NCBI GenBank assembly: GCA_954871525.1 | Contig: OX940864.1 | Coordinates: 29,320,001-29,384,000, forward strand | Length of the DNA: 64,000 bases | Reading direction: 5' to 3' | Source: Parietaria judaica | Lineage: Eukaryota > Streptophyta > Magnoliopsida > Rosales > Urticaceae | Shown: piece by piece, positions 1 through 11,452 of the stretch | How the letters are laid out: every line of letters begins with the position of its first letter | Numbering within the stretch: the stretch's first letter is position 1 | Program-made: the position numbers and the translations under genes | Notes under the pieces: generated by a model | The model's input: only the letters and a program-made list of their open reading frames with translations | Databases searched by the model: none | Told to the model about the DNA's origin: nothing

Positions 1-836
1 ATTATTATAGATGAATAATTAAAAAGTATGAAATATAAGGTCCATAAGATTCAAAATCTAAATTAGGACCGAAATTTTTGGTTTGGAATATGATTTTTGT
101 TACAATTAAAACCAGGTTAAGAAAAGTCTTTCTCTCTCAATAAAAAAATAGTTTAAACTTTTTTTTGAGTAAAATTGATAATTTTGGTACCAAAAAGACA
201 ACCAAAGTAGTGAAATTGTTGGTTCTTTAATCGTTTGCAAGTTTTACAAATCTAATTCACTTCTCTTTTTTGTAAACTCCATTAAAAAATCAGATGGCAT
301 TTATAGCCACGAACGAACTGTGGCAAGCAACACATTTATGGATCACAACGTGAATAAAATGCATGAATTTGTTCAATATTGTCACTTCTATACACGATCC
401 TTTCATCGTTTTCTTTCGCGCCTTGGCCGGGATTGTACAGAACCTGTAACCAACCCTCTAAAGGAATCAATGATACCACAACCGGTATCGGTTTAGTCAA
501 TTTTCGGTAAAAAAATTCACTATCGATTTGTGTAGGGGTTCTGAGAATCAGTAAATGTGGTAAAACAAAAAAACGATATTACCACCACTGAATACTGATT
601 ATACCGAAAATGTGGTTTTCAACTTTAAAAATAAGGTATTCGTCTTTTTAACCATTCAATCTCCGAACATTAAAAATCAATTTGATCCTACAGCTACTGA
701 ACCGAAAAACGACACTATTTTAGCAAACCCGATACCAAACCTACACATCTGAAAATCTAATGATCTAATTAACCAATCCGAAACCGCAAAACAAAACTCT
801 GAATATCAATTCCGAGACTGGAAAGAGTGCGTGTCT
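1..836. other. 3' flank of the BASS1-like gene, no gene seen
   Basis: No convincing coding sequence. The first part is AT-rich. Positions about 470-760 are rich in short CGGT/ACCG words (for example accggtatcggt near 480) and resemble the CCGGTACCGG-rich interior of the element at 59958-60984, so a decayed transposon is possible. The stretch next to 837 should include the 3' UTR of the minus-strand gene. Confidence 0.4.
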
Positions 837-3366
837 TCATTCCTTGAAATCATCCTTGTCGTTGGCCGGAATCGGCATGTTCCTCCAGAAGACAGCGAGG
901 GCACTCCCGCCAAGCTGTTTAGGCCAAGAACGTTTCCATTAGAAGGCAATACAAATGTTTTAAGAGATAAAAATAATAATTTCAAGTGAAGGGTGAAAAG
1001 GCGTAATTTACCGCCATGCAGACAACGCTGACGGCAGAAGGAACAGCCACAAGCGGGTTAGTGAAGTGCCTCTGGGCGAGTAAAAACCCTAGCGCCGAGC
1101 TCTGTTTCATAAACGAAGCGAAGTCGATAAAATTACTAATTTTCCTCCGGTAAAAACATATGTACTGTTACCTGCATTCCACACTCGATCGAAATGGTAC
1201 GGGAAGTAGACTCGCCAAAATTTAATTTGGAAACGAAGTAACCGAGGGCAAATGCAGCGGCATGCAGAATAGCCACCGGTATTATCAGTTGCGCTCCTTG
1301 AGTTTTCAGAACATCCGCCACTTGTCCAATCTGAATTACCATTCAAACTATCAACGTTTAGCTCATTTCTCTCAAACACTGATTTTTCAAAGTTAATTTC
1401 TCCAAATAAACAGAGATTACTCCAACAGTGATTTCTCGAAAGGCTTGAAATGCTAATGAATTTCATCAGTATGATGAGCAATAGACAGTGAGACTTACCG
1501 GGCTAGCGCAGAGTAGAGTCGTGAGAATGACTCCTATAAGCGGTGTCACCGATATTATTTTCGAGGTGAATTTGGGGAAGAATTCATTTGCCAACACTGT
1601 CAAATAGAGCAAGAATTAGACTCTTTAAGGGCGTTAGTTAGAAATCTTCTTACAATGCATGATTCGGCTTTTCCTCTTTCTTTTTTGCTTTTCAATTACC
1701 TCCGAGAATTGTCGGAACTAAAACGACTTGGAAAGTGCTGAGCGCTAGGCCCTGCATAGAATTGGAATATTATCATTTCACATTCGGATAAACAGTTTTC
1801 CACGTGAGAAATTAGCTGCTAATTCAACCAGGAACAATAACTTGTTCCAGAACTCACAGCAGCATCGACGGGAACAAGTTGATCGGCGAGCAGCTTTGTA
1901 AGAAGTGGAGTCATTATAATTGCTCCTATGGTTGAACACCTGCAGAAAAATCCAGCAGAACCGAAAGGAGGTTCATTTTCCATTTAACGGTTTTAATTTT
2001 TTTTTTTTTTGTTCTTTATTTTTCATTGAATGATAGTTATACGTTTCTCGTAGAGTTTAACTTAGATCAGACGAAAAAGGGAATAGGACCTTATCCGAAT
2101 ACCGTCTCTTTCCATCCTCGGACCATTCGAGAAATATAAATAATTTTATATGACTAATAATTTTTAATGAAAGCATTCAAATTCACGTAGCTTACGTTGT
2201 CATGAGAACAGATAGGGCGACATTTCCTTTAGATATATAAGTCGCAACATTTGATGCCTGACCACCGGGGCAGCACGAGACCAATACAAGACCCGTCGCA
2301 AGAGGAGCAGAAAGATTCATAAACTGAAGAAAAAAATGACAAATCATTAAGTACAATTACCAAAAAAGATATAATTAAATTTATATTACCATACATATAT
2401 TTCCAATCTAAAGCTAAATTCAAAGATTAAAAGACCTGTTACTTACAGTGAATGCATTTAAATGATCATATTTCGGGAAATGCAACATCGCACCAAAAAA
2501 TTACTCACAATATTGAGCGAGAAATCCGACACCCAAAAGAAATGACCAAAAGAAATTACCTTGGCAATGGTGTAGCCGAGCATCGGTTTGATCAAGTATT
2601 GAGCGAGAAATCCGACACCCACCTGAAAAAAAATAAAGTCTAGAACGCGTTGACAATATCCCCGCGTTCTTCACAATCATAAATTAAAGACAGAGGTCCC
2701 GCTACTTACGGTCCATGGATTCCGTAAACACCGTCTAAAGTCCTCAAAGGTCAAAGTCAGCCCCATGGACAGCATTAGAAAACCCAGGCCGACGGTGAAA
2801 AGGTCCGTCTCCAACCAAGTTACCTATACGATTACGAAACCGAAACGAAAAGTTCATATCAAATTCAGCAAACTATTAGACTAACGTATAGAGATGTGTT
2901 ACCATGGATGGCTTGTAGATCCCAATGATAGTACCCAATATGACCTGTCAAGGCGGAAAAAAAAAAAACAAAACAAAACGAAGAGTTCTGTGAAGTGTCT
3001 TAAGAAAACCGGAAAAATATACGCGAAAACATAAGGAGAGACGCGCGATAACTTGCCAAATCAACATCGATTTGAGTTAGAACAAACCGATACCGTCACT
3101 AACGAAAACGAGACCTACCCAAAGAGGAAAGAGAGTGGTGAGAGTTTCGATAATTCTTTCGTACTGCGTCATCTCCGCAGGGGCATTCGGGAGGTCCCCA
3201 GAGACATTTGCACTGGCCTTGCAAATAATTTGGGGAAATCTACAACAATACAATACAATCAAATCGATGTTTTAGAGACCGGTTACTTTAAACCGCCCGC
3301 AAGTCCAATTTACGGGTATAAGATGGCTTTGTTGGGGGGTTTGAGGGATTATGTAGGGTTATTGTG

Positions 3367-3406
<40 letters not shown>

Positions 3407-3943
3407 TTATAAGATTTTCTTGCTGAAAGATCGAATTTGAAGGCCGAAAAACAATTTTGGCAAACAGTTCCTACTTGCTCGATTTTTGCACGCATACCGC
3501 GGGTATACCGGGGTATTCAAACCTTTATTACAAAGAACGATAATTTTAATAAACTACAGTATAAGCAAGAAAATCAAAGATTAAACAGAAACATTAAAGC
3601 TTCACTGCAAGCAATAATCTCAATGTTCTCAGTGATCATGGTAATCTATAGTCTATACCTCGAAGCTTTAGTAATGGAAGAAGAAGCACTGAGAGCAGGA
3701 ATGGGACTTGGAAGCTTGCTTCTGATGGAGAAACTCCGCACATTTTCAGTCGCAGCTCTGAAACCTGAAGGATCATATAGAGTTGCAGATAAGGAGATTT
3801 CACAGTCCAACAAGACGATCAAATCGATGAAAACAAAGATTACCGAGATGGGTCTGAAGCTGGGAAGAAGCGGAGCGATGGTGGAGGGCGCGAGACGGGG
3901 TTAGCTTGCAATCTCCTGTGGCGACTCTGGAAAGGGAAGCCAT
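837..3943 (-). CDS. BASS1: Plastid sodium/metabolite cotransporter, BASS1 type, 13 exons
   Basis: Membrane transporter of the bile acid:sodium symporter family, expected in the chloroplast envelope. Exons on the minus strand are 3943-3844, 3764-3659, 3239-3119, 2944-2903, 2823-2710, 2622-2560, 2323-2196, 1939-1858, 1751-1700, 1596-1499, 1330-1172, 1101-1012 and 914-837. All introns are GT-AG and the phases join to 410 codons plus stop, close to the usual length of about 400. Exons 1-2 give a Ser/Arg-rich transit peptide beginning [14 protein letters not shown]. Family signatures follow: [17 protein letters not shown], then [19 protein letters not shown], then [19 protein letters not shown], ending in NDKDDFKE. 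An ATG at 4063 is in frame and would add 40 residues. I chose 3943 because the transit peptide starts there. The substrate cannot be read from sequence. BASS2 carries pyruvate, and I am unsure which substrate BASS1 carries. No premature stop is seen, so the gene looks functional. Confidence 0.93.
2511..2621. repeat. 25-bp exact direct repeat copying the start of exon 6 into intron 6
   Basis: The 25 bases at 2597-2621, which encode GVGFLAQY at the 5' end of BASS1 exon 6, recur exactly at 2511-2535 in the following intron. The two copies are offset by 86 bp. The intervening intron also has a short AAAAGAAAT duplication. The copy lacks a good donor site, so it is probably a small local duplication without coding use. 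Confidence 0.8.
3369..3404. repeat. (TA)n microsatellite in BASS1 intron 2
   Basis: An uninterrupted TA dinucleotide run inside intron 2 of the BASS1-like gene. It is a likely length polymorphism. Confidence 0.9.
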
Positions 3944-4230
3944 GGGAGAAGGAAGGAAGCGAACAAAGAAGTAGGTGATAAGCGAGAGAGAGATGAAGGC
4001 ATGAAAGAGAGGCTTGGAGGTTTGGAATGGAGCGAGAGGATCGTGGAGAAGTGAGAGCCACACACGCCCAAACCCAAGAGTGTCTGTGCGTGCCTCACCT
4101 CATCCAAAACATAATTTTCTTTGCCGCTCAGATACAAAGAAAGACCATACCCCATTCCTTGCTTTTCTTTCTATTAATAGCGGCATAAGTACCTAGCTTT
4201 TTATTTTGTATTCTAGAATTAGCAGTAGAA
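3944..4230 (-). promoter_or_regulatory. 5' UTR and core promoter region of the BASS1-like gene
   Basis: On the minus strand, upstream of the chosen ATG, there is a CT-rich leader (the complement of the gagagagagatga run at 3984-3997), typical of plant 5' UTRs. Further up lies an AT-rich CTATTAATAG segment near 4165-4175 that could act as a weak TATA element. Upstream ATGs occur at 4155, 4063 and 4061. The one at 4063 is in frame with the main start. The transcription start is not determined. Confidence 0.4.
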
Positions 4231-4490
4231 ATGTTCCAATGTACGAAAAATATTAACTTATATTTCCATTTTTTTTGGCACAAATTCCAAATGTAGACTT
4301 TTTTTTTTTATTCCGTCTCAAATTTATTAACTTATATGTAGACTTTTTTTTTTATTCCGTCTCAAATTTATTAATATAACTCTCACTTGTGGAAGAGGAA
4401 AACTATAGTGACAAGCGATCAATGGGGTTTACAATGATTAAACCAAAATACCTCAAAAATCAAAACAAACCTTTAAGAACAACTCAAAAC
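4231..4490. other. AT-rich intergenic stretch, no gene
   Basis: Contains a local tandem duplication of about 50 bp (acttttttttt-attccgtctcaaatttattaa, near 4292-4330 and 4342-4372) and a TTTTTTTTGGCACAAATT word at 4268-4285, which recurs at the edge of the LINE near 11460. It ends in the 8-bp target duplication CTCAAAAC (4483-4490). Confidence 0.5.
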
Positions 4491-5926
4491 CAATGGTGTG
4501 CAAAAAAAAAAAAATTATAACCCAACCCCAATTAACCCAATAATTATCAGGTTGGGTTGGGTTCAACCCGAATAAATAGTCGGGTTAGGATTGGGCTAAA
4601 TGTATTGGGTTGAGCCGGCCCAATTGACCCAATCAAGTTTATTTTTATTTTTTATAAATGGATAATTTTTAATATATTTATGTAGTTTAAGTATGTATAA
4701 GCACACAACATATAAAAAACCCTTTTGCAAAATGATTTTGTGTTTTTTATTTTTAAAAGACCCAAAAGGTGATATGAAAAGTTGTTCTTTGCGGTCATTT
4801 TTATAAAATATTTTAATAATAGGAATTTTCATTTTTCGGCTTTTGCACATAAAACAAAAAACATGTTTAAGAGTGTTTTCATTTTTTTGCTGTTGCTTTC
4901 TCTTATTCAATGAAGAGAAAAATTGGCAAAAACTTTCTTCCATATCTCATCTGCCTCATTAATGTGCCTCATCTTCTTTTTTTTTTCCTCCTCAACAACC
5001 CTCTTATTTATATAAGGAACATGTTTAAGGGTGTTTTCATGGCATGTTTTGTAGTTCATAATTTAATTAAAATGTATTCCGTGTATGCTACGGAGGATAG
5101 TTTATTTGAGTAGTGGGGTCGAGATATACCAATTGAAGATATTGATCCAGAAGCAGAAGTTCCCGATCACGAAGAAGAAGGAGAGGACGAAGTTGTATAT
5201 TTCCCGAATAACGCCGACCGAGCTGCATGGGCTACGTACAGGGACAATATAACATTTACAATGTGGGGTTTTCTGGATGATTGACTATGACAATGTAGTG
5301 TGATGCATGATGTTATTAATTATGTCAATTTATTTACTTTTAATTTTTTAATTAGCTGAAACTTTAAACGAACATGATTTCATTTTTTCTTTTTGTAAAA
5401 CAGTTAAACAGAAAAAGCAACCGAACGCCTTTTCAAAATATTTTTACAAAATCATTTCTGAAAATAAAAAATGCAAATACAAAATGAAAATATGAAACGT
5501 AAACGAATGCTACAAAAGTACCTCTAGAGTCTCATATTTATGTTTAGTCATTATTTAATGTCTATGACTATGTTTCTAGTTTATGATTACGACTACATTT
5601 CTAGTTTAGTTTACGACTATGTTCCGTACTTCTGTTGTTGAATGTTTAAGATTATAATATTGTTTAATTTATGAATTCGATGTTTAAAAAATATTAAATT
5701 TATGTTTATTGATTGACAATTTATATTCAAGTGTTATTCGGTAAAATAAAATATTTATTTTAGTTTAGTCCAATGACCCAACCCAACCTAGAGTTTTTCG
5801 GGTTGGGTTGGATTGAACCTTCAAAAAATTTGGGTCGGATTGGGTTGCTTTTCCAAAACCCAATAAGATCGGGTCGGGTTCATCTTTTACCTGAGGTCGA
5901 CCCAATCCAACTCAAGCACACCCCTA
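4491..5926. mobile_element. hAT-like DNA transposon remnant, 1.4 kb, 8-bp TSD
   Basis: Flanked by the perfect direct repeat CTCAAAAC at 4483-4490 and 5927-5934. The left end reads CAATGGTGTGC and the right end, in reverse complement, TAGGGGTGTGC. These short inverted termini and the 8-bp duplication fit the hAT superfamily. Both subterminal regions carry repeated GGGTTGGGTT / CCCAACCC words in both orientations. No hAT transposase is readable. Instead a PIF/Harbinger-like C-terminus lies inside (5041-5283), so the element is either non-autonomous with captured or nested material, or has been misassigned to hAT. Confidence 0.7.
5041..5283 (+). pseudogene. PIF/Harbinger transposase, C-terminal fragment
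   Basis: Reading in one frame from 5041 gives ACFVVHNLIKMYS, then a TAG stop at 5111-5113, then an acidic stretch (EAEVPDHEEEGEDE) and a final AWATYRDNITFTMWGF before a TGA near 5283. The pattern of a 'hydrophobic-HN-(L/F)I' motif, an acidic linker and a terminal RD-I...MW is what I know from the ends of plant PIF/Harbinger (HARBI1-like) nucleases. The catalytic DDE part is absent. It is a dead fragment of about 80 codons. The assignment rests on motif recall, not on a database search. Confidence 0.6.
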
Positions 5927-6021
5927 CTCAAAACTACTAAACTCATCAAAACAACATTTTAAACATGTCTAAGATAAGCAACACTCATTTTGTCCAATCT
6001 AAACATTATAGGAAAAGGAAG

Positions 6022-9000
6022 TGTTGGAAATAATGTCTACAAATGAGAGATTGAGAGATCTTTTGTAGAACGTATTTGTCAATGTAATTGCTGATTAAAT
6101 AAATAGAATAAAAGTATGCATTCTTTGAAAGTATGTTTTTAGACTGAAATAAATCTATGCCCATAAACTTCTAGTTTACGAAAAAGGAAGTTAAGTTGTG
6201 ACTTAACAAGACGCTCCTTTTAGAAGGTTTAAAAGAGAAAGTTTGCAATCTTGGAATCAACTGGGCAGTTGCATTCAAGTACGATTGTTAAGGAAGTTTG
6301 TAATGTCGAGTCTTGTGACATCGGGAGTTGGACTCCACAAGCTTGCCTTAGATATCTTAACAAAGATATTAAACTAGACCAGTGATGGTTGGGATAAATG
6401 TGAAATGCCTTTTGTCACCTTTTATCCAACATCACATATCAAGGAATTTTTTCGCGATAATCTCAATCCTGAGTTAACACATAATGTGTTGAGATGTCTT
6501 ACGAGATTTGATTAGTCAATGAGTGAGATTCACTGTAGTGAGTCAATATCTCGACGGTCGGTACCGCTAAGATATCTCAATTACATTAGGGTCTTCACAA
6601 ATATGAAATTTATGCACTATGGGTGATTCAACACCCAGTATCACGTCATGCTTTGTTCGGGAATTGTAAATGAACAAACCAGGCCTGGTGTTCGATGACT
6701 TAGTAACTCATCGATCTAAAAAAAGGAGTTGATGACAAAAATAACTAGAAAGGTCAAACGGTGTTTTAGAACACTCCTTTCTACTTAATGATATGCATAA
6801 AGGATTATACAGAAAAATACATTGTGAACCGTATGATAATACGATAGGTCATATCAAACAGAAAATGATAATGCACGTGATCTGAGAGATTCTCGGTATA
6901 TGGCTCTATTGTGGTATCGGCCGAATATCAAGATTAAAGATGGCCAAATGAATGAATTTGTGATTCCACATCTTTTATCTAAAGCTTCGATCATATGGGT
7001 CCATGAGGTCTCAGCGTTAAATCATATAACGAAATTATGATTGAACAAAGATAAATTAGAAATATGAAATGATGTCTTTGAAACATATTTCATGTTAAGT
7101 AACAACTTAAATGATTTCTAATATTAGTTCCAAGTGAATTAATCTATTGATTCTAAAAATTGATTTAGAAAATTAATCCTAATTAATTTGGTTAGTTAAT
7201 TTAACTGATAATGATCAATTGAATTAAATATAACATTTGATGTGACCAAATTGATAAAATGTACATGTGACCAATTGATAAATGTTATAATGAGTCACAA
7301 AATAAGTAACGACTTATTGGGCACATTAAATGTGCATGTGTACATATAGTTGGCGAATTTATTGGATAAATATACCTAGGATTAATTAATTTTAATACAT
7401 GATTCTTATTGGAAGAATAAATTATTAATTTGATTAATTATTTGTATTAGAATTCGAATTCTATGGTGGAGAGAAAATAGGAAGCATGTCTTGTCCTAGA
7501 TTCACTCACATTTGAATTAATAAAGAGATAATTAATTAATTAATTTGCTTAATTGTCATTGGATGAGAATAAAGGGGACGGATTGATGACGTGTCATCAT
7601 CTCCTTGAGTCAATAAAGTAACATGATGATGTGTCATCATCTTAGCTTCTTTGACCATAGTAATTCGAATTACCTATTCATAAGCAAATGAAGAATTCAA
7701 AATAGTTTCTTGAATGCACATGAAATTGACACGTGTTAAATTTTGAACTCTTCATCCTTCGACTAGGTAAAAGTGGCGAATTCTAGGAGGTTGAATAGAT
7801 TGAATTTCGAATTCAAATGGCTTAGTGAGATGCCTATAGATAGAGCATCACTTCACAAAAGCTTAGAAGCTTTTTGTTGTGAATTTTCTACGCAAGTATA
7901 CGTATCGAAAACAAGTAATATAATGATAAGAAAAGTCGATCCCACGAAGAATTGTTACTATTAATTTTGCTAATTACTAGTTTTATGTCACCTTAATTTT
8001 ATCTAAACAAATAAATTTTAAATATAATCAATTAAATAACTAAAGAACAATAAAAACTAAAAATTGAAAGCTTTGGACAAATAGAGAAATATAGGATCGC
8101 AATCAATCCTCAACACTTCACCCGATTATTCATACCATTCCTTTGATCATTAAATTTCTACAAGTTGTTAACCAAGACCCCTAATGCATCAAAAAGAACT
8201 CTTCCGATATTCAATTCGAGTTATCTTTCTTAACTAACTCACCATATTCCTATGTGAATTAAATTACGAACGATTCATTAAGCATATGTTCTTAACGGGG
8301 TTACACATGTTACATAGGTATATTCCTATCCTATATAAACTCAAGATTTCCATCATAGATCATGTGTTATCCTATCTACGGCTAAACACGAATTTCCTTT
8401 TTCCAAAGTTCCTAGGGTTTACCAAATCAATTTAATTGGTGATCAAGCAACTAAAAGCATGAAGAAAAGGATAGAATAAACAAACTTAAGCAGTTGTCAT
8501 TAATCAAAGAAACGATAATCCAAATCAAGCTACATGTGAGTTTCGATTGCAATTCTACGAACGGTTTAGCTCATGATGAATCTAGAGCATAAACAAATCA
8601 CAAAGAGATACATAATAGAGAAAGAAATTCAGCAAAGAAGATGATACTATTGGAGAGAATCTCTGAGGTGATCTTCGTCTCCACCGTTCTTCTTTGCAAA
8701 ACCCGATCTCCAATGGCGTTCTTCGAGTTTCCTAGCCTCTTGTGATGTTTTTCTCTACCAAAATTCGTCACTTAATCTCTCTTCATGATTCTCTTATATA
8801 GCCTCCTCATTAGGTTAAGATTATGCTAAAAATAACCTAATTCGCGAAACAGTGGTGCTGGAGCACGGGAAATTCTGTGCTGGGGCACAGAGTTAATTCT
8901 GGTCTTCTTGCTGGGGCACCGAAAATCTATGCCGCGGCACCAAGCTGCTGCCTGGTATTCTCAATTTCGGATTTTGGGCAAGTTTGACTTCGTCCAAATG

Positions 9001-9557
9001 ACTCTATTCATCTTGATCTTCAATCAAATCACAATCCACTCATGTAACTCCTAAAACAAACAAAAACACTAAAAGAAACACATTAAATGGCTCTTGGATA
9101 AACGAAACTCAAAGTGAAAGTACTTAATTTATCGGTATAAAACCGACTCATCACTTTTTCTCCCCCTTTTCTCTCTAGAAAATTCGACCATTGTTGTTCA
9201 TAGACAAGGAAATTCGATTTCTTGATCTATAGTTCAATACGCGGCCACTCTCGATATTCCATAAAGTTCATTGATCTTAACGGTGACTCTTCTCGCGGTT
9301 GTTTGATCCGGTTCTTCGAGGAAGGCACGCTCGATCTCTGATTATGCTACAAGAGGTATAACCCCGTTTCATGTATACATATAAGTATATATAATGATAA
9401 TATGATTATGTGTATATATACATATGTGTGTGTGTTTATGATTGTGATCATGAATGTCGTAGAATGATTTTTAAATGAAAAATAGCATGCATGAACATTT
9501 TAATAAACATGCGGTTAAGCTTTTACGTAGAAAATAGTTTTTACGTAGCTTTGATAA
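6022..9557 (+). mobile_element. Copia-type LTR remnant, interrupted by a solo LTR and cut by a LINE
   Basis: Starts TGTTGGAAATAATGTC at 6022, a common beginning of long plant copia LTRs. It runs through AT-rich, gene-free sequence typical of such LTRs, including inserts like 'gtcaatgagtgagattcactgtagtgagtcaat' around 6515-6548. It is split at 7875-9153 by a solo LTR and resumes at 9159 with CT-rich leader-like sequence and a Ser-poor, TA-rich tail to about 9557, where the LINE tail begins. No second LTR, primer site or coding domain was found. The right boundary is uncertain. Confidence 0.45.
7875..9153 (-). mobile_element. Solo LTR, 1279 bp, TSD CTTTT
   Basis: Begins TGTTGTGAATTTTCTACGC and ends CCGACTCATCA, flanked by the exact 5-bp repeat CTTTT at 7870-7874 and 9154-9158. 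On the minus strand it starts TGATGAGTCGGTTTTATACC. I read that as the sense orientation because the minus strand has a CTATATAAGAGAATC TATA-like stretch (about 8793-8806). It holds no coding sequence. The single LTR with an intact target duplication indicates loss of the interior by recombination between LTRs. Confidence 0.8.
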
Positions 9558-11452
9558 TTTTTTTTTATATTCCGCCGTAATGTTACGTTCAAATTTTTAT
9601 AAACCGGTGTAAAACGATCCTACAAGAAGATCACTAGAATTTGTAAATAAATTTTCTTTACCGTGATCACCATAACGAGCTAAAGCATCAACGACCTTGT
9701 TCCCTTCTCTATAAAATTATGGTTTTCGTAATTTATATCGTTCAATAATTAAATAAGTCGTTCCAAAAAGTTCCAAAGATACCAGATATTGCACTTACCA
9801 GCATGGATCCAACCCACAACAATTTTAGAATCATATTCGATATCAATACCATCATAGTCCATTTGCTTACATATAATTATACCTTCTACGATTGCCCTTA
9901 ATTCCATTTCAGTATTTGAAAAATACCAAAATATTTTGAAAAACCGAAAATCAAATTACCTTTGTAGTCACGCAAAATACCACCTCCGCCAGCATGCCCC
10001 AGATTACCAAGACTACTTCCGTCAATGTTAAGTTTAAAACGTGCTAGACTCGGTTTACTCCATCTCAAAACTTGTACTTTTTTCCTTTCTTATGTTGGGA
10101 TATGCAACTCCATATATTTTCAAATTTGATTATCGCTCGCATTCCATCTCCGAACCTCAATAATTTTAGAACTCAAGGTTTGAACCCAATATTTAATGGA
10201 GCTCCAATTTTGACTAACACTCTCCATCCTCCCCTCCATTCTCGCAGAACACCTACGAATCCATAATCTCTAAATGACTAGACAAGGAATTATTCTTAAT
10301 AAAATGTCAAATTGAGAAGATCTTTCAGCTCTGTTAAACCAAAGTTAAACACGTTCTTTCCAACTTGGTTGGTCAAGGAATGACACTCCTACTTCCGCCG
10401 AAGCTTTTTTCCATAGATCTTTGGCAAAATCGCCTCTATTCAAAATATGTTCAAAATATTCAATTTTCCTTTTAGTACAACAATTGCAAGCCGATATAAT
10501 AGGAGCCCTCACGCTTCTAAGTTTTTCATCGACGCTTAGGCAATCAAACATCGCCTTCCATATGCATATAAAGATTTTCTTTGGCAAAAATTTATACCAC
10601 GCCAATTTGGCTCATTCAACTTTAGGATTGTGCTCTCTGATGACATCAAAAGCTGATTTGGTGTAAAACCGACCATTTTCTTCGGGAAGCCAGATTACAA
10701 CATTCCCCATGATCTCCTCTGCTTTGTTCAAATCCAATAGATTTTGTAATTTCTCCACATCCCACGTATTGTGCATAAATAAATCTCTCAACTTAATTAA
10801 CGAGTGTTCGTTCTTAGGAAATTCAACAAACAAATGCCTAGAGGACAATAATTTATCATACCATAATGTGAATTCCCATTTTCTAACTCTCCACTTGGAA
10901 TTATGCATAATATTCGAAAAACACTCTATAATTTTTTCCAAAATAAAGAGTCGGAGATGTTAGGCTTGCACATGGCAATGTTACCTTGTTTTACATATTT
11001 TGCTTTAAAAAATCTAACCCATAAAGAGTGCTCACTCAATAATTTCCACGCAAATTTCATAAATAGAGATCTTTGGACATCTGATAAGTTTCTCACCCTT
11101 AAACCACCCTCATAAACTGGCAAACATGCTTTCTTCCAAGCCTTCCATTTCTTTTTTCCTTTACCATCGCATTGACCCCAAAAGAATGATGACATCATAC
11201 CTTGAAGTTTTTTATAACCACCTTTGGTGTGCTCAATACTAATATAAGATGCGATGACATAGAAGGAAGAACATGTCTGATCAACACAAGCCTACCACCT
11301 TGAGACAACAAACGACTCTTCCAACCTTGAATTTTATTACCGACTTTTTGGATTAACGGATCAAAAATTTTAAATTTTAATTTACTATCAACAATCGGAA
11401 TACCTAGATAAGAGAAAGAGAAATCTTCTTTAGCAAACTAGTATTATCCCAA
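9558..11452 (-). mobile_element. 5'-truncated LINE (L1-type) with poly(A) tail
   Basis: A minus-strand non-LTR retrotransposon. The 3' tail is the T-run at 9558-9566 (poly-A on the minus strand). Going upstream there are an RNase H domain, a zinc-binding RVT region and the C-terminal end of the reverse transcriptase. The 5' part is missing from about 11452, next to a second homopolymer (T-run, 11456-11469). A possible imperfect target duplication is TTGATAAT near 9551 against ATGATAAT near 11484. This 5' truncation is normal for plant LINEs. Confidence 0.75.
9655..11440 (-). pseudogene. LINE ORF2 remnant: RT C-terminus, zf-RVT and RNase H
   Basis: Fragments follow family order on the minus strand. 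Near 11440-11200 is SYLGIPIVDSKLKFKIFDPL then GWKSRLLSQGGRLVLIRHVL, the usual region after the LINE reverse transcriptase. 11198-10926 has FFWGQCDGKGKKKWKAW and GGLRVRNLSDVQRSLFMKFAW. 10941-10612 and 10605-10345 give the zinc-binding part (WYKFLPKKIFICIWKA, then CNCCTKRKIEYFEHI). 10070-9655 gives a plant-type RNase H (KLNIDGSSLGNLGHAGGGG, NTEMELRAI, YDSKIVVGWIHAG). Frames shift at about 11215, 10610 and 9925, so it is inactive. Catalytic RT residues lie in the missing 5' part. Confidence 0.8.

Noticed and set aside
3053..3367. 104-codon plus-strand frame within the BASS1 locus
   Set aside because: It lies opposite a well-supported BASS1 exon and its introns.
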